A DNA stretch of 39,980 nucleotides from DATLFP01 sp035540955 (GTDB lineage: Bacteria > Actinomycetota > Acidimicrobiia > Acidimicrobiales > CADCSY01). The translations under genes and the position numbers were made by a program. The notes under the pieces are model-generated. The model was not told the origin of the DNA. It did no database searches and was given only the letters and a program-made list of their open reading frames with translations. Position 1 is the first letter of the stretch. The number at the start of each line of letters is the position of its first letter. Below, in pieces: positions 8,420 to 17,120 of this stretch. The stretch is from positions 1 through 39,980 of the forward strand of contig DATLFP010000077.1 of the NCBI GenBank assembly GCA_035540955.1, read 5' to 3'.

Positions 8420-9646
8420 ATGAGAAGGACACGGAAGCTGATCTTCGGCCTCCTGGCGACCGCGCTCGTCCTGAGCGCGTGCGGCGGGGACGACGACGAC
8501 ACGACTGACGCGGCGGACTCGACCACAACGTCAGCAGCGAGCGACGGGGCGACCGAGACCGGGGTGGTCAACATCGGCATCCTCACGTCGCTCTCCGAGC
8601 GCTTCGGCGTCTACGGCGAGCCGTTCCGCGACGGCGCGGCCTATGCCGTCGAGCAGATCAACGAGGCCGGCGGATTCAAGGTGGGCGACACCACCTACAC
8701 CTTCGAGTTGCACGTGGTCGACGACAAGTCCGACCAGGCCGCGGCCGTGCAGGGCGCGACCGAGCTCATCAAGGACGTGGGCGTTTCGGCTCTGATCGGA
8801 CCGATCGGACCGCTGGGTCCGTCGGTGACGCAGCTGACGGAGGCGGCCGGCGTCCTCAACTTCTCCTCGAGCTCGTCGGTCTCAGCGATCGCCGGGCCGC
8901 CCGACAACCCACACACCTTCATCACTAACGGCAGCCCGACGAAGAAGATCCAGGCGGCGGTCGACAGCATCATCGAGTTCGTCCCCGACGTGGAGTCCGT
9001 CGCGATCCTCGGCCCCGACGACGAGACCTCCGCGGGCGTCATCCCGGTCTTCGACGAGCTCCTCACCGACGCGGGCCTGTCGATGGAGAGCTACACCTAT
9101 CCGGTCGACACGACGGACCTGTCGACGGTGATCACCCGCCTCGCGGCCGACAAGCCCGATGTCGTGATCCTCGGCTGGGGCAACCAGGACCGGCTCACCC
9201 AGGCGCCCCAGCTCAAGGCGGCCGGGCTCGACCCGAGCGTACCGGTGTTCCTCTACGCCGACGCGCTCGAGACCTGCCGGACGGCCTTCGCCGACCGTCC
9301 GTGCATCAACCACCCTCTCGCCGGCGCCGACCTGACCGCCGAGAACCTCGATGCCGAACGTCAAGAGTTCATCGACGGGTTCCTCGAGTTCACCGGTGAC
9401 AGCGAGCTGCCCACGCAGGTCGCTGCTGTGATCTGGACCTACGACTTCCCGTTCCTCATCGCCAAGGCGATGCAGAAGGCGGGCACCGTCGAGGATGCCG
9501 ACGCGATCGCCAAGGCACTACGCGAGGTCAGCCACGACGGTCTCCTCGGCACCATCACCTTCGACGAGGGCAACAAGGCGCTGTTCGGATTCGACATCAC
9601 GCTCCTCGAGCCCGACGGCACCGCGACCACCCAAAACTTCGGCTAG
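8420..9646 (+). CDS. ABC transporter substrate-binding lipoprotein (LivJ/LivK type)
   Basis: A 408-residue precursor starting at ATG 8420 just after a G-rich ribosome binding site (8410-8415). It has a basic N-terminus, a hydrophobic core and a lipobox LSAC with the lipidated cysteine at residue 21, followed by an Asp/Thr/Ser-rich linker. The mature part is a periplasmic-binding-protein type I fold: VNIGILTSLS, YGEPFRDGAAYAVEQINEAG, VALIGPIGP-like segment and the DKPDVVILGWG strand. It should be anchored outside the membrane and deliver substrate to the fused permease encoded on the opposite arm. It follows the cyclase gene by 39 bases. Confidence 0.9.
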   Translation: MRRTRKLIFGLLATALVLSACGGDDDDTTDAADSTTTSAASDGATETGVVNIGILTSLSERFGVYGEPFRDGAAYAVEQINEAGGFKVGDTTYTFELHVVDDKSDQAAAVQGATELIKDVGVSALIGPIGPLGPSVTQLTEAAGVLNFSSSSSVSAIAGPPDNPHTFITNGSPTKKIQAAVDSIIEFVPDVESVAILGPDDETSAGVIPVFDELLTDAGLSMESYTYPVDTTDLSTVITRLAADKPDVVILGWGNQDRLTQAPQLKAAGLDPSVPVFLYADALETCRTAFADRPCINHPLAGADLTAENLDAERQEFIDGFLEFTGDSELPTQVAAVIWTYDFPFLIAKAMQKAGTVEDADAIAKALREVSHDGLLGTITFDEGNKALFGFDITLLEPDGTATTQNFG

Positions 9647-9668
9647 CGGAACGGCGGAGGCCAGAACA

Positions 9669-10133
9669 GTGACGACGCTCAAATCGCTACTCGATCACCG
9701 GATCGAGCTGCCCGACGGGCCCTGGGAGGGACCGGTGCCGGTCCCCGACATCGACTCGACGCCGTTCTGGGACGGCCTCCGCCAGCACCGCCTCCTCATC
9801 CTGCGGTGCGACGACTGCGGCTTCTGGGTGCACACGCCGCTCGCCGGTTGCCCGCGCTGCCTATCGCCCCAGCTGTCGCCCCAAGAGGTGAGCGGCCGCG
9901 GGACGCTCTACTCCTACACGGTCGTGAACCGCGAGTTCGCGCCCGGCATCAAGCCGCCATACATCGCCGCCTACGTCGACCTGGTCGAGCAGGACGCCCT
10001 GCGCCTGCTCACCAACCTCGTCAACATCCGCATCGGCGACGTGCGTATCGACATGCCGGTGCAGGTGGTCTTCCACGGCATCGGCGACGCCACCCTCGCC
10101 TTCTTCGAGCCCGCCAAGGAGGGGTCGGCATGA
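9669..10133 (+). CDS. DUF35 protein: zinc ribbon plus OB-fold
   Basis: A 154-residue protein starting at GTG 9669, with GGAGG at 9656-9660. The zinc-ribbon cysteines are CDDC and CPRC around residues 43-60 (RCDDCGFWVHTPLAGCPRC, a C-x2-C-x10-C-x2-C arrangement). The OB-fold follows, with GRGTLYSYTVVNREFAPG and PPYIAAYVDL. The stop overlaps the next start (ATGA). DUF35 proteins paired with lipid-transfer/thiolase-like proteins are required subunits of Ltp2-type retro-aldolases in steroid side-chain degradation; the same pairing is seen here and again at 20742-22360. Confidence 0.9.
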   Translation: MTTLKSLLDHRIELPDGPWEGPVPVPDIDSTPFWDGLRQHRLLILRCDDCGFWVHTPLAGCPRCLSPQLSPQEVSGRGTLYSYTVVNREFAPGIKPPYIAAYVDLVEQDALRLLTNLVNIRIGDVRIDMPVQVVFHGIGDATLAFFEPAKEGSA

Positions 10134-11308
10134 GCCGCAAGAACGAGATCCGGCGCAAGGTGCTCCTTGCTGGCGTCGGGTATTCCGAGATCGGACGGAG
10201 CACGGGCCGCAGCGAGGGATCGCTCGCGCTCGAGGCGTCGCGCAACGCCATCGCCGACTCCGGGCTCGCCGCCGACAGCATCGACGGCATCGCCGTGTGG
10301 CCCGACCGGGTCTCGAGCGTCTTCGAGGGTCCGTCGATCGCCTACATGCAGCGAGCACTTGGCATGAAGGAGACGCGCTACTGGCAGGCCTTCGGATCCG
10401 GTCCGGCGCAGCTGTCCTCGGTGGTTGGCGCCATCCACGCCATCGCGTCCGGCGCGGCCGAGACGGTGCTGTGCTACCGCGCCCACCTCCGCCAGGAGCA
10501 GCGCTTCTACGTGGCCGGCAGCACGGGCACCGGTGGGCGGCTGGCCTCGGGCGACCTGGCGTTCAAGGCGCCGTACGGCGTGCCCGCGGGCTCGCCCCGC
10601 TTCGCCCTGTGGGCCCAACGTCACGCCCACGAGTACGGGACGACCGACGAGCACCGCGGCGCACTGGTGCTCACGTGTCGCGAACACGCGCAACTGAACC
10701 CTCGGGCGGTCTGGAACGGCACCCCGCTGACCATGGACGACTACCTGGCCGCCGACCTCATCGCCAGCCCGCTGCGCATCGTCGACTGCGACATGCCGGT
10801 GGATGGCGCCGTCACCCTGATCTTCACCGCGGCCGATCGCGCGCCGGACCTGCGAGCGGCTCCTGTCTACGTCGAGAGCCTCGGCCACGCCACCGGGCCC
10901 ACGCTCGACTTCGACCTCTGGCCCGACGTCACCCACATGGGTGCGAAGTACGCGGGCGACGAGATGTGGGCCGGGACCGACCTCGGACCGGGCGACATCG
11001 ACGTCGCCCAGATCTACGACGGCTTCTCGACTCTGGCGATCTCCTGGCTCGAGGACCTCGGATTCACCAACAAGGGTGAGGCGGGCGACTGGCTCGTGGA
11101 GGGGCGCGGGAAGCTGGGTGGCGACATGCCGATCTGCACCGACGGCGGCCAGCTAGGCGCCGGACGGCTGCACGGCTTCGGCAAGGTGGCCGAGACGGCA
11201 CAGCAGCTCCGCGGTGAGTGCGGCGAGCGGCAGGTCCCCGGCGCCGAGGTGGCACTGACCTGCGCCGGTGGTGGCCCGCTCGCCACGTCGATGATCCTGA
11301 CGCGCTGA
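10130..11308 (+). CDS. Thiolase-like lipid-transfer protein (Ltp), predicted aldolase subunit
   Basis: A 392-residue thiolase-fold protein: VLLAGVGYSEIGR at the N-terminus, LALEASRNAIADSGL, IDVAQIYDGFSTLAI in the second half and CAGGGPLATSM near the end. The usual catalytic Cys-x-S-G is FGSG here, with F88 at the cysteine position, so thiolytic chemistry is unlikely. The YDGF segment resembles the tyrosine-bearing loop of DUF35-dependent retro-aldolases. It overlaps the DUF35 gene by four bases. The most likely role is C-C bond cleavage of a 3-hydroxyacyl-CoA-like intermediate with its DUF35 partner; non-catalytic acyl binding is the alternative. Confidence 0.88.
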   Translation: MSRKNEIRRKVLLAGVGYSEIGRSTGRSEGSLALEASRNAIADSGLAADSIDGIAVWPDRVSSVFEGPSIAYMQRALGMKETRYWQAFGSGPAQLSSVVGAIHAIASGAAETVLCYRAHLRQEQRFYVAGSTGTGGRLASGDLAFKAPYGVPAGSPRFALWAQRHAHEYGTTDEHRGALVLTCREHAQLNPRAVWNGTPLTMDDYLAADLIASPLRIVDCDMPVDGAVTLIFTAADRAPDLRAAPVYVESLGHATGPTLDFDLWPDVTHMGAKYAGDEMWAGTDLGPGDIDVAQIYDGFSTLAISWLEDLGFTNKGEAGDWLVEGRGKLGGDMPICTDGGQLGAGRLHGFGKVAETAQQLRGECGERQVPGAEVALTCAGGGPLATSMILTR

Positions 11309-12438
11309 TGCCGAGGTCGGCCATCGTCGTCGGCGGCACGGGACCGACGGGCCCGGGCACAGTGAACGGCCTTCTGGCACGCGGCGTCGACGTGACGATC
11401 CTGCACAGCGGCCTCCACGAGACGACCTTCGATCGCGAGGTCGAGCACATCCACACCGATGCTCACTCGCTCGAAGCGATGGAGACCGAGCTGGCCGGCC
11501 GGACCTTCGACGTGGGCATCGCGATGTACGGCCGCCTCCGCCACGTCGCGACTGCGCTCGCCCGCCGTGTCGGCCAGCTCATCGCCGTCGGCGGCGTGTT
11601 CTACGAGGGCTGGATCAACGACCAGTTCCACACCACGCCGAACGGAGAGATCGCCGAGACGCCGCGGCCGCCGTACACGTTCCCGCCGGTGCCGATGCCC
11701 GAGGACGCTCCGATGGATACGAACCCGGACAACGGGTTCGCGCGCCGGGCGCTGGCCAGCGAAAGGCTGGTCATGGACCTCCACGCTCGCGGCGTCGTCT
11801 CGGCCACGATGCTGCGGTTCCCGAAGGTGTACGGGCCCGGGGCGATCGCGCCCATCGAGTGGAGCGTCGTGCGCCGAGCGCTCGACCGACGCCCGGCGAT
11901 GATCGTCCCGGACGGTGGACTGGTGCAGGAGACGAAGGTCCACGCCGCCAACGCGTCGGCCGCGGTCCTCGCCGTCGTCGACCATCCCGACGAGGCAGCG
12001 GGCGAGACCGTCAACGTCGGCGACGACCGCCCGGTGACGACACGCGAGTGGATCACCATCCTTGCTAGCGCGCTCGATCACCGGTTCGACCTCGTCTCGC
12101 TCCCGTTCGACGTGGCGGCACCGAGCTTCCCCTACGCGCGAGATCCCTGGACGATCTGCCACCACGTGCTCGATCTCACCAAGCTGCGGACCCGGCTCCG
12201 CTGGCGTCCCGTTGTGGGGGTGGAGGACGGCCTGGCGGCAACGGCGCACCATCTGGCGGCCCATCCGCTCGAGACAGGCGGCGAGCAGGAGCGCCAGGCG
12301 GGCGATCCCTTCGACTACGAGTGGGAGGACGAGTTCCTCGAGGCGGCTCGGGCGCTCCGCTCGCGTCTCGAGGCGCTCCCCGAACCGGCCTTCCGGTACC
12401 GCCATCCCTACCGGCACCCCACCGAGGTGGCGACGTGA
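11308..12438 (+). CDS. NAD(P)-dependent epimerase/dehydratase-like protein, degenerate active site
   Basis: A 376-residue extended-SDR fold with VVGGTGPTGPGT (7-18) as the nucleotide-binding loop, LRFPKVYGPGAIAP typical of epimerases, and VNVGDDRPVTTREW as the late substrate-domain motif. The catalytic YxxxK is absent: the aligned segment FARRALASERLV puts F144 and A148 where Tyr and Lys should be, and the Ser position is glycine (LIAVGGVFY). It may bind NAD(P) without classical hydride transfer. The start overlaps the previous stop (TGATG) and the stop overlaps the next gene (GTGA), so it is embedded in the operon. Confidence 0.85.
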   Translation: MPRSAIVVGGTGPTGPGTVNGLLARGVDVTILHSGLHETTFDREVEHIHTDAHSLEAMETELAGRTFDVGIAMYGRLRHVATALARRVGQLIAVGGVFYEGWINDQFHTTPNGEIAETPRPPYTFPPVPMPEDAPMDTNPDNGFARRALASERLVMDLHARGVVSATMLRFPKVYGPGAIAPIEWSVVRRALDRRPAMIVPDGGLVQETKVHAANASAAVLAVVDHPDEAAGETVNVGDDRPVTTREWITILASALDHRFDLVSLPFDVAAPSFPYARDPWTICHHVLDLTKLRTRLRWRPVVGVEDGLAATAHHLAAHPLETGGEQERQAGDPFDYEWEDEFLEAARALRSRLEALPEPAFRYRHPYRHPTEVAT

Positions 12439-13334
12439 AGATCGGGCTGCAGCTGCCGGTGTTCTCTGGCGACGGCGTCGCGATCCGCGACTTCGCCGTC
12501 GCCGCCGAGTCGCTCGGGTACGACTCGGTCTGGACCGGCGACCACTACGTCATCCCCGCCACGATCGAGGCGCCCTACCCGTACGCGTGGCGGTTCGCCG
12601 GCGACCTCGACGACCTGTTCCCGGTCAAGGCGTTCCTCGAGGCGATCGCCCTGTGCGGCTTCGTGGCCGGCGCGACCGAGCGACTGCAGATCGGCGTCGG
12701 CGTGTTCGTGCTCCCAATGCGCAACCCGGTCGCCCTCGCCAAGGAGCTGGCGACGCTCGATGTGCTGTCCGGTGGGCGGGTGATCGCCGGGGTGGGTGCC
12801 GGGTGGCTGGCGGAGGAGTTTCACGCGCTCGGCGCCCCCTACGACGAGCGTGGTGCCCGCACCGACGAGTGGATCGAGATCTTGCGCTCGCTCTGGTCGC
12901 CTGACCAGCCGGTGGCCCACGACGGCCGCTTCCACCGCTTCGGGCCGGTGCACTGCGAGCCGGTGCCGGTGACTCCCGGCGGCCCGCCGATCTGGGTCGG
13001 AGGGCACACGGCTGCGGCGCTGCGTCGCTGTGCGCGGGTCGGGGTCGGGTGGCACGCGATCGAGCTGTCGCCCGCCGACTTCGCGGCGGCGAGCACCCGG
13101 CTGGACGAGCTACTCGTCGACGCCGGGCGGGCACCTCGGGAGGTCGTGCGGACGGTCGCGACCCGGCTCCGTCTGGGCGGTGACGACGTCACCGCGGCGA
13201 TCGAGACGGTCGCCGCGTACGAGGACGCGGGCTGCGACCACCTGGTGGTGGTCAGCACCGCGAGCCGCTCGGTCGCCGAGAACATCGGGCGCGCCCAGCG
13301 GCTGCGCGACGCGCTGGCGACCGTGGCGGCATGA
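12435..13334 (+). CDS. LLM-class oxidoreductase, F420-dependent-like subgroup
   Basis: A 299-residue luciferase-like protein starting at GTG 12435 (GTGA overlap), with VKIGLQLPVFSGDG, AESLGYDSVWTGDHYVIP, GVFVLPMRNPVALAKELATL, GVGAGWLAEEF and PPIWVGGHT. The TGDH in place of SEHH and the ALAKELATLD segment set it apart from the three EHH-type enzymes of the cluster and resemble the TIGR03619-type actinobacterial F420 group. Cofactor assignment is inference. It probably oxidises or reduces a pathway intermediate next to the epimerase-like protein. Confidence 0.88.
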   Translation: MKIGLQLPVFSGDGVAIRDFAVAAESLGYDSVWTGDHYVIPATIEAPYPYAWRFAGDLDDLFPVKAFLEAIALCGFVAGATERLQIGVGVFVLPMRNPVALAKELATLDVLSGGRVIAGVGAGWLAEEFHALGAPYDERGARTDEWIEILRSLWSPDQPVAHDGRFHRFGPVHCEPVPVTPGGPPIWVGGHTAAALRRCARVGVGWHAIELSPADFAAASTRLDELLVDAGRAPREVVRTVATRLRLGGDDVTAAIETVAAYEDAGCDHLVVVSTASRSVAENIGRAQRLRDALATVAA

Positions 13335-14542
13335 CGCTTCTAACCGGGATGACCGTGCTCGAGATCGGGTTCATGGTCGCGGCACCCGGCGCCGGGAGGA
13401 TCCTCGCCGACCTCGGCGCCACGGTCATCAAGATCGAGCCCGTGACTGGCGACGTCGGACGCCGTCTCTTCCCGCTGGGCGAGCTCAGCGTGATGTTCGA
13501 GAACAACAACCGGGGCAAGCAGAGCCTGGCGCTCGACCTCCGCACGTCGGAAGGGCGCGTTGTGTTCTGTGACCTCCTCGACGGCGCCGACGTGGTCCTG
13601 ACCAACCTCCGCCCGGCCTTCCTCGCCGAAGTCGGCGTGACCTGGGAGGCGATCCACGAGCGCAACCGCCGGGTCGTCTTCGGCCACATCACGACCTTCG
13701 GGCTCGACGACGAGGAGTCAGGCGCTGCCGGGGGCGACGTCGTTGCCCAGGCCGAGAGCGGGCTGACATCCTTCCAGGGGGAGCCCGACGGTCCACCGCT
13801 GATCGGGCAGCATTCGCCGGCCGACGCCGCGGGCGCGATCTTCGCGGTGGTCGGCCTGCTGGCAGCCTACGTCGACGCCCAGCGGACCGGTGTCGGGCGG
13901 CTGGTCGACGTCTCGCTCACGGACGTCTTCACCTCGCTCGACATCGGCGTGACACCCGTCGTCGCCGCCTCGGGCGGAGCCGTGCCGGCCCCGCGGACCG
14001 GCCGGTTCCACCCGTCGATCACGCCGCACGGCGTGTTCCGGGCGAGCGACGGCTACGTGGTCATCTCCGCGTACGGCGCCGGTGCCCACTCCATGTGGCC
14101 TCGACTGGCCACCGCCGTCGGCCGGCCCGACCTCGCCGATGCGGCCGGCTACCGGACCGACGCCGAGCGGACGGCGCGGCGGGAAGAGATCGTCGAGCTC
14201 ATCGAGTCGTGGCTGGCGCGGTTCCCGGCGAGCGAGGACGCAGTGCGCGAGTTGCGGTCGGGTGGGGTGATCGCCGCGAGGGTGGTGACGCCGCACGATC
14301 GCGTCTCGTCACCGCGGGCACGCCGACGTGGTGTCGTGGCGACCGTCGACCATCCGCGAGCCGGGCCAGTCGACGTCATGGGCCTCCCGCTCCGCATCAG
14401 CGAGTTCGAGCCCGTGCTCGGACCGGCGCCCGAGCTCGGTGCCGACACCGTCGAGGTGCTCGCGCAGCTCGGCTACGACGACGAACGGATCACCGCGCTC
14501 GCCGAGCGTGGTGTCATCGCACGACAGGGGGATGGACCGTGA
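13331..14542 (+). CDS. CaiB/BaiF-type class III CoA transferase
   Basis: A 403-residue family III CoA transferase: the N-terminal VLEIGFMVAAPGAGRILADLGA, given in two parts as VLEIGFMVAAPG and AGRILADLGATVIKIEP, then NNNRGKQSLALDLR. The expected catalytic aspartate is D165 in SPADAAGAIF. C-terminal ELGADTVEVLAQLGYDDE is also typical. These enzymes move CoA between acyl-CoA and a free acid without ATP. Next to an ATP-dependent acyl-CoA synthetase, it may activate a second acid or recycle CoA from an end product. ATGA overlaps link it to genes on both sides. Confidence 0.92.
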   Translation: MTLLTGMTVLEIGFMVAAPGAGRILADLGATVIKIEPVTGDVGRRLFPLGELSVMFENNNRGKQSLALDLRTSEGRVVFCDLLDGADVVLTNLRPAFLAEVGVTWEAIHERNRRVVFGHITTFGLDDEESGAAGGDVVAQAESGLTSFQGEPDGPPLIGQHSPADAAGAIFAVVGLLAAYVDAQRTGVGRLVDVSLTDVFTSLDIGVTPVVAASGGAVPAPRTGRFHPSITPHGVFRASDGYVVISAYGAGAHSMWPRLATAVGRPDLADAAGYRTDAERTARREEIVELIESWLARFPASEDAVRELRSGGVIAARVVTPHDRVSSPRARRRGVVATVDHPRAGPVDVMGLPLRISEFEPVLGPAPELGADTVEVLAQLGYDDERITALAERGVIARQGDGP

Positions 14543-16179
14543 AGACCGACTTCCTCACCGGGTCACCATCGATTTTGCAGACCGTGTTCGCCGACCACGC
14601 GGCGCGCCACGGGGATCGCACCTGGTGCGAGTTCGAGGGCGGTGTGCACAGCTACGCCTCCATCGACGCCCAGGCGAACCAGCTCGCCCACGCGCTCCGC
14701 GACGAGATGGGGATCGTCAAGGGCGACGCCGTCGCCGTCTGCATGCTCAACTGCGCCGAGTACTTCGTCGCCATGTTTGCCATCCACCGGCTCGGTGGCG
14801 TGTACGTGCCGTGCAGCACCCTGTACTCCGAGGACGAGCTCGCCTACCAGCTCGAGCACGCCGAGGTCCGAGCCGTGATCACCGACGGCCAGAACCTCGA
14901 CCTCGTCCGGAGGGCGAAGCCAGCCGCCGAGACGGTTCGAGCGGTCGTCGTGCTCGGTGAGGCTGTGGGCGACGACACGGTCGCGTTCGACGACGCCCTC
15001 GCCGGTCGGTCCGACGCGCTGCCCGCCGAGGCAGCCGCCGTCACCGCCGACGACATGGCGATGCTGATGTACACCTCGGGGACGACCGACCGCCCCAAGG
15101 GCGTGATGTTCAACCAGGGCAACCTCACCTCGGCCGCCCACACGACCGCACACCACTTCCGGTGGACAGCGGCCGACCGCTACCTGCACTACTTCCCGCT
15201 GTATCACGCGAACGGCGGCCTCATCGGCGTAGGGCCGGCCATCCTCGTCGGCGCCACCGTCGTCATGATCCCCAAGTTCAGCGCGTCAACGTTCGGGCAT
15301 TCGCTGGTCGAGCACGACGCCACCTTCGTGCCCGTGAACTCGACTCACGTGAAGATGGTGCTCCGCAACCCCGAGACCGAGTACGACCGGGCCCACCGGG
15401 CCACGCGCATGATGCTGGGCCTGTCGCTGACGCCTCCGGAGTTCTCAGCGTTCGAGGAGCGGTTTGCCACGACCCTGATGGGGACCTACGGGCTCACCGA
15501 GTCGCTCGGCATCTGCGTGATCGGCGAGCCGGTCGGGCCACGACGCGTCGGTAGCGCCGGCCGGGTCGTCCGCGGCTACACGATGCGGGTCCTCGACGAG
15601 GAGGGCAACGAGGTCGGACCCGACGAACCGGGCGAGGCGGTGGTCAGCGCCCACCAGCGGCACGGCCTCGCCATGGGCTACTTCAAGGACCCCGACAAGA
15701 CCGAGGAGGTCTTCGGCGGTGGCGAGTTGCGGACCGGTGACGTCGTCCGCATCGACGCCGACGGCTACGTGTGGTTCGTCGAGCGCAAGAAGGACATGAT
15801 CAAGCGCTCAGGCTTCAACGTGGCGGCCGCCGAGGTCGAGCGCGTGGTCCGCACTGTGCCAGGTGTGGCAGAGGTCGCGGTGGTGAGCACGCCCGACATC
15901 ATGCGGGAGGAGGCGATCGTGGCGTTCGTTGTCCCGGAGCCGGACGCGACGGTCGACGTCGAGGAGGTCTTCGCCCGGTGCGACGCCGAACTCGCCGACT
16001 ACAAGCGACCGCAGTACGTCGAGCTGCTCGAGGCGCTGCCCCTCAACTTCCTCGGCAAGGTCGAGCGCAAGCGGCTCCGGGAGATGGCCTACAAGTACCG
16101 GATCGAATCGACGGACCCGGCGCCGGTCGGCCGCCGCGGGCCGCTCCCGATCAGCGGGGAGGTGTCCGGCGATGCCTGA
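14539..16179 (+). CDS. ATP-dependent acyl-CoA synthetase (AMP-binding family)
   Basis: A 546-residue ANL-superfamily ligase starting at GTG 14539 (GTGA overlap). The P-loop is MYTSGTTDRPKGVM (177-190, D in place of the usual second G). GTYGLTES, the hinge region LRTGDVVRIDADGY and WFVERKKDMIKRSG follow. The C-terminal catalytic lysine lies in FLGKVERKRLRE. It would form the acyl-adenylate and then the CoA thioester of the imported acid, the entry step for later acyl-CoA chemistry. Its last eight bases overlap the second cyclase gene. Confidence 0.93.
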   Translation: MKTDFLTGSPSILQTVFADHAARHGDRTWCEFEGGVHSYASIDAQANQLAHALRDEMGIVKGDAVAVCMLNCAEYFVAMFAIHRLGGVYVPCSTLYSEDELAYQLEHAEVRAVITDGQNLDLVRRAKPAAETVRAVVVLGEAVGDDTVAFDDALAGRSDALPAEAAAVTADDMAMLMYTSGTTDRPKGVMFNQGNLTSAAHTTAHHFRWTAADRYLHYFPLYHANGGLIGVGPAILVGATVVMIPKFSASTFGHSLVEHDATFVPVNSTHVKMVLRNPETEYDRAHRATRMMLGLSLTPPEFSAFEERFATTLMGTYGLTESLGICVIGEPVGPRRVGSAGRVVRGYTMRVLDEEGNEVGPDEPGEAVVSAHQRHGLAMGYFKDPDKTEEVFGGGELRTGDVVRIDADGYVWFVERKKDMIKRSGFNVAAAEVERVVRTVPGVAEVAVVSTPDIMREEAIVAFVVPEPDATVDVEEVFARCDAELADYKRPQYVELLEALPLNFLGKVERKRLREMAYKYRIESTDPAPVGRRGPLPISGEVSGDA

Positions 16180-17113
16180 GTTCGACTCGCCGACCGAGGA
16201 CGAGGTCGTCGGTTATCTCGCATCGATGTCCAACTGGGGTCGGTGGGGTGAGGATGACCAGCTCGGCACACTCAACCTCGTCACCGCCGAGAAGGTGCGG
16301 GCCGCTACCGCGCTCGTGACCGAGGGCCGTTCGGTGTCGCTCGCCCGGGTGGTCGAGTTCGCGCCGAAACCCGACCGGCACGAGGCCGGGGTGCCACCGA
16401 TCCACTTCATGCAGGCCAGTGGCGACGGCGCGCCGGCCGAAGGGGCCGGTGGCGCGCACGACTGGGCGGGTCTGCCCCTTCACGGGCACTACCTCACCCA
16501 CCTCGACGCGCACTCGCACCTCTTCTACGAGCGCCGCACCTACAACGGCATCGACGCGGCCGACGTCGTCACCGACCGAGGCGCGATGCGGGGCGGCATC
16601 GACGCCGCCGGCCAGGGGATCGTCTCGCGAGGCGTCCTCCTCGACGTGCCGCGAGCGCGGGGGGTCGACTGGCTCGAGGGCAACGATGCCGTCACCACCG
16701 ACGACCTCGATGCGGCCGAGGCGCTGGCCGGGGTCCGGTGCGAGCCGGGCGACGTCGTGGTGATCCGGACCGGCTACGGGGCCCGGCGCGCATTGGCCGA
16801 CGGCGGCGCGAGCGGCGGCCTGCCCGGGCTCGGCGCCGGCTGCCTCCCGTGGATCCGCGAGCGCGACCTCGCCGTGCTCGGGACCGACACCGGCACCGAC
16901 CGGTTCCCGTCGGGGTTCGCCGGGCGGATCACCGCGCCGGTCCACACCGTCTGCATCGTCGCCATGGGCATGTGGATCATCGACAACCTCGATCTCGAGC
17001 CGCTGGCGGCCGACTGCGACGCGCTGGGGCGCCGGCACTTCCTGTTCACGGCCGCGCCGCTGCGCCTGAGGAACTCGACCGGTTCGCCGTTCAACCCGCT
17101 CGCCGTTCTGTGA
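16172..17113 (+). CDS. Cyclase-family metal-dependent hydrolase (second copy)
   Basis: A 313-residue paralogue of the 7436-8380 protein, sharing SNWGRWG, VEFAPKPD, IHFMQASGD, THLDAHSH, CLPWIRERDLAVLGTD and LRNSTGSPFNP. ATG 16172 overlaps the acyl-CoA synthetase by eight bases. The metal ligands in THLDAHSH are intact. The two copies are clearly diverged rather than a recent duplication, as the insert between HFMQ and DWAGLPLHG differs, so they probably take different intermediates. A luciferase-like monooxygenase gene follows, consistent with oxygenation to a lactone and hydrolytic opening. Confidence 0.88.
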   Translation: MPEFDSPTEDEVVGYLASMSNWGRWGEDDQLGTLNLVTAEKVRAATALVTEGRSVSLARVVEFAPKPDRHEAGVPPIHFMQASGDGAPAEGAGGAHDWAGLPLHGHYLTHLDAHSHLFYERRTYNGIDAADVVTDRGAMRGGIDAAGQGIVSRGVLLDVPRARGVDWLEGNDAVTTDDLDAAEALAGVRCEPGDVVVIRTGYGARRALADGGASGGLPGLGAGCLPWIRERDLAVLGTDTGTDRFPSGFAGRITAPVHTVCIVAMGMWIIDNLDLEPLAADCDALGRRHFLFTAAPLRLRNSTGSPFNPLAVL

Positions 17114-17120
17114 GCCGGCG

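Noticed and set aside
11014..12417. 467-residue minus-strand frame across the Ltp and epimerase genes
   Set aside because: Antisense shadow; the plus-strand genes have recognisable families and overlapping starts and stops.
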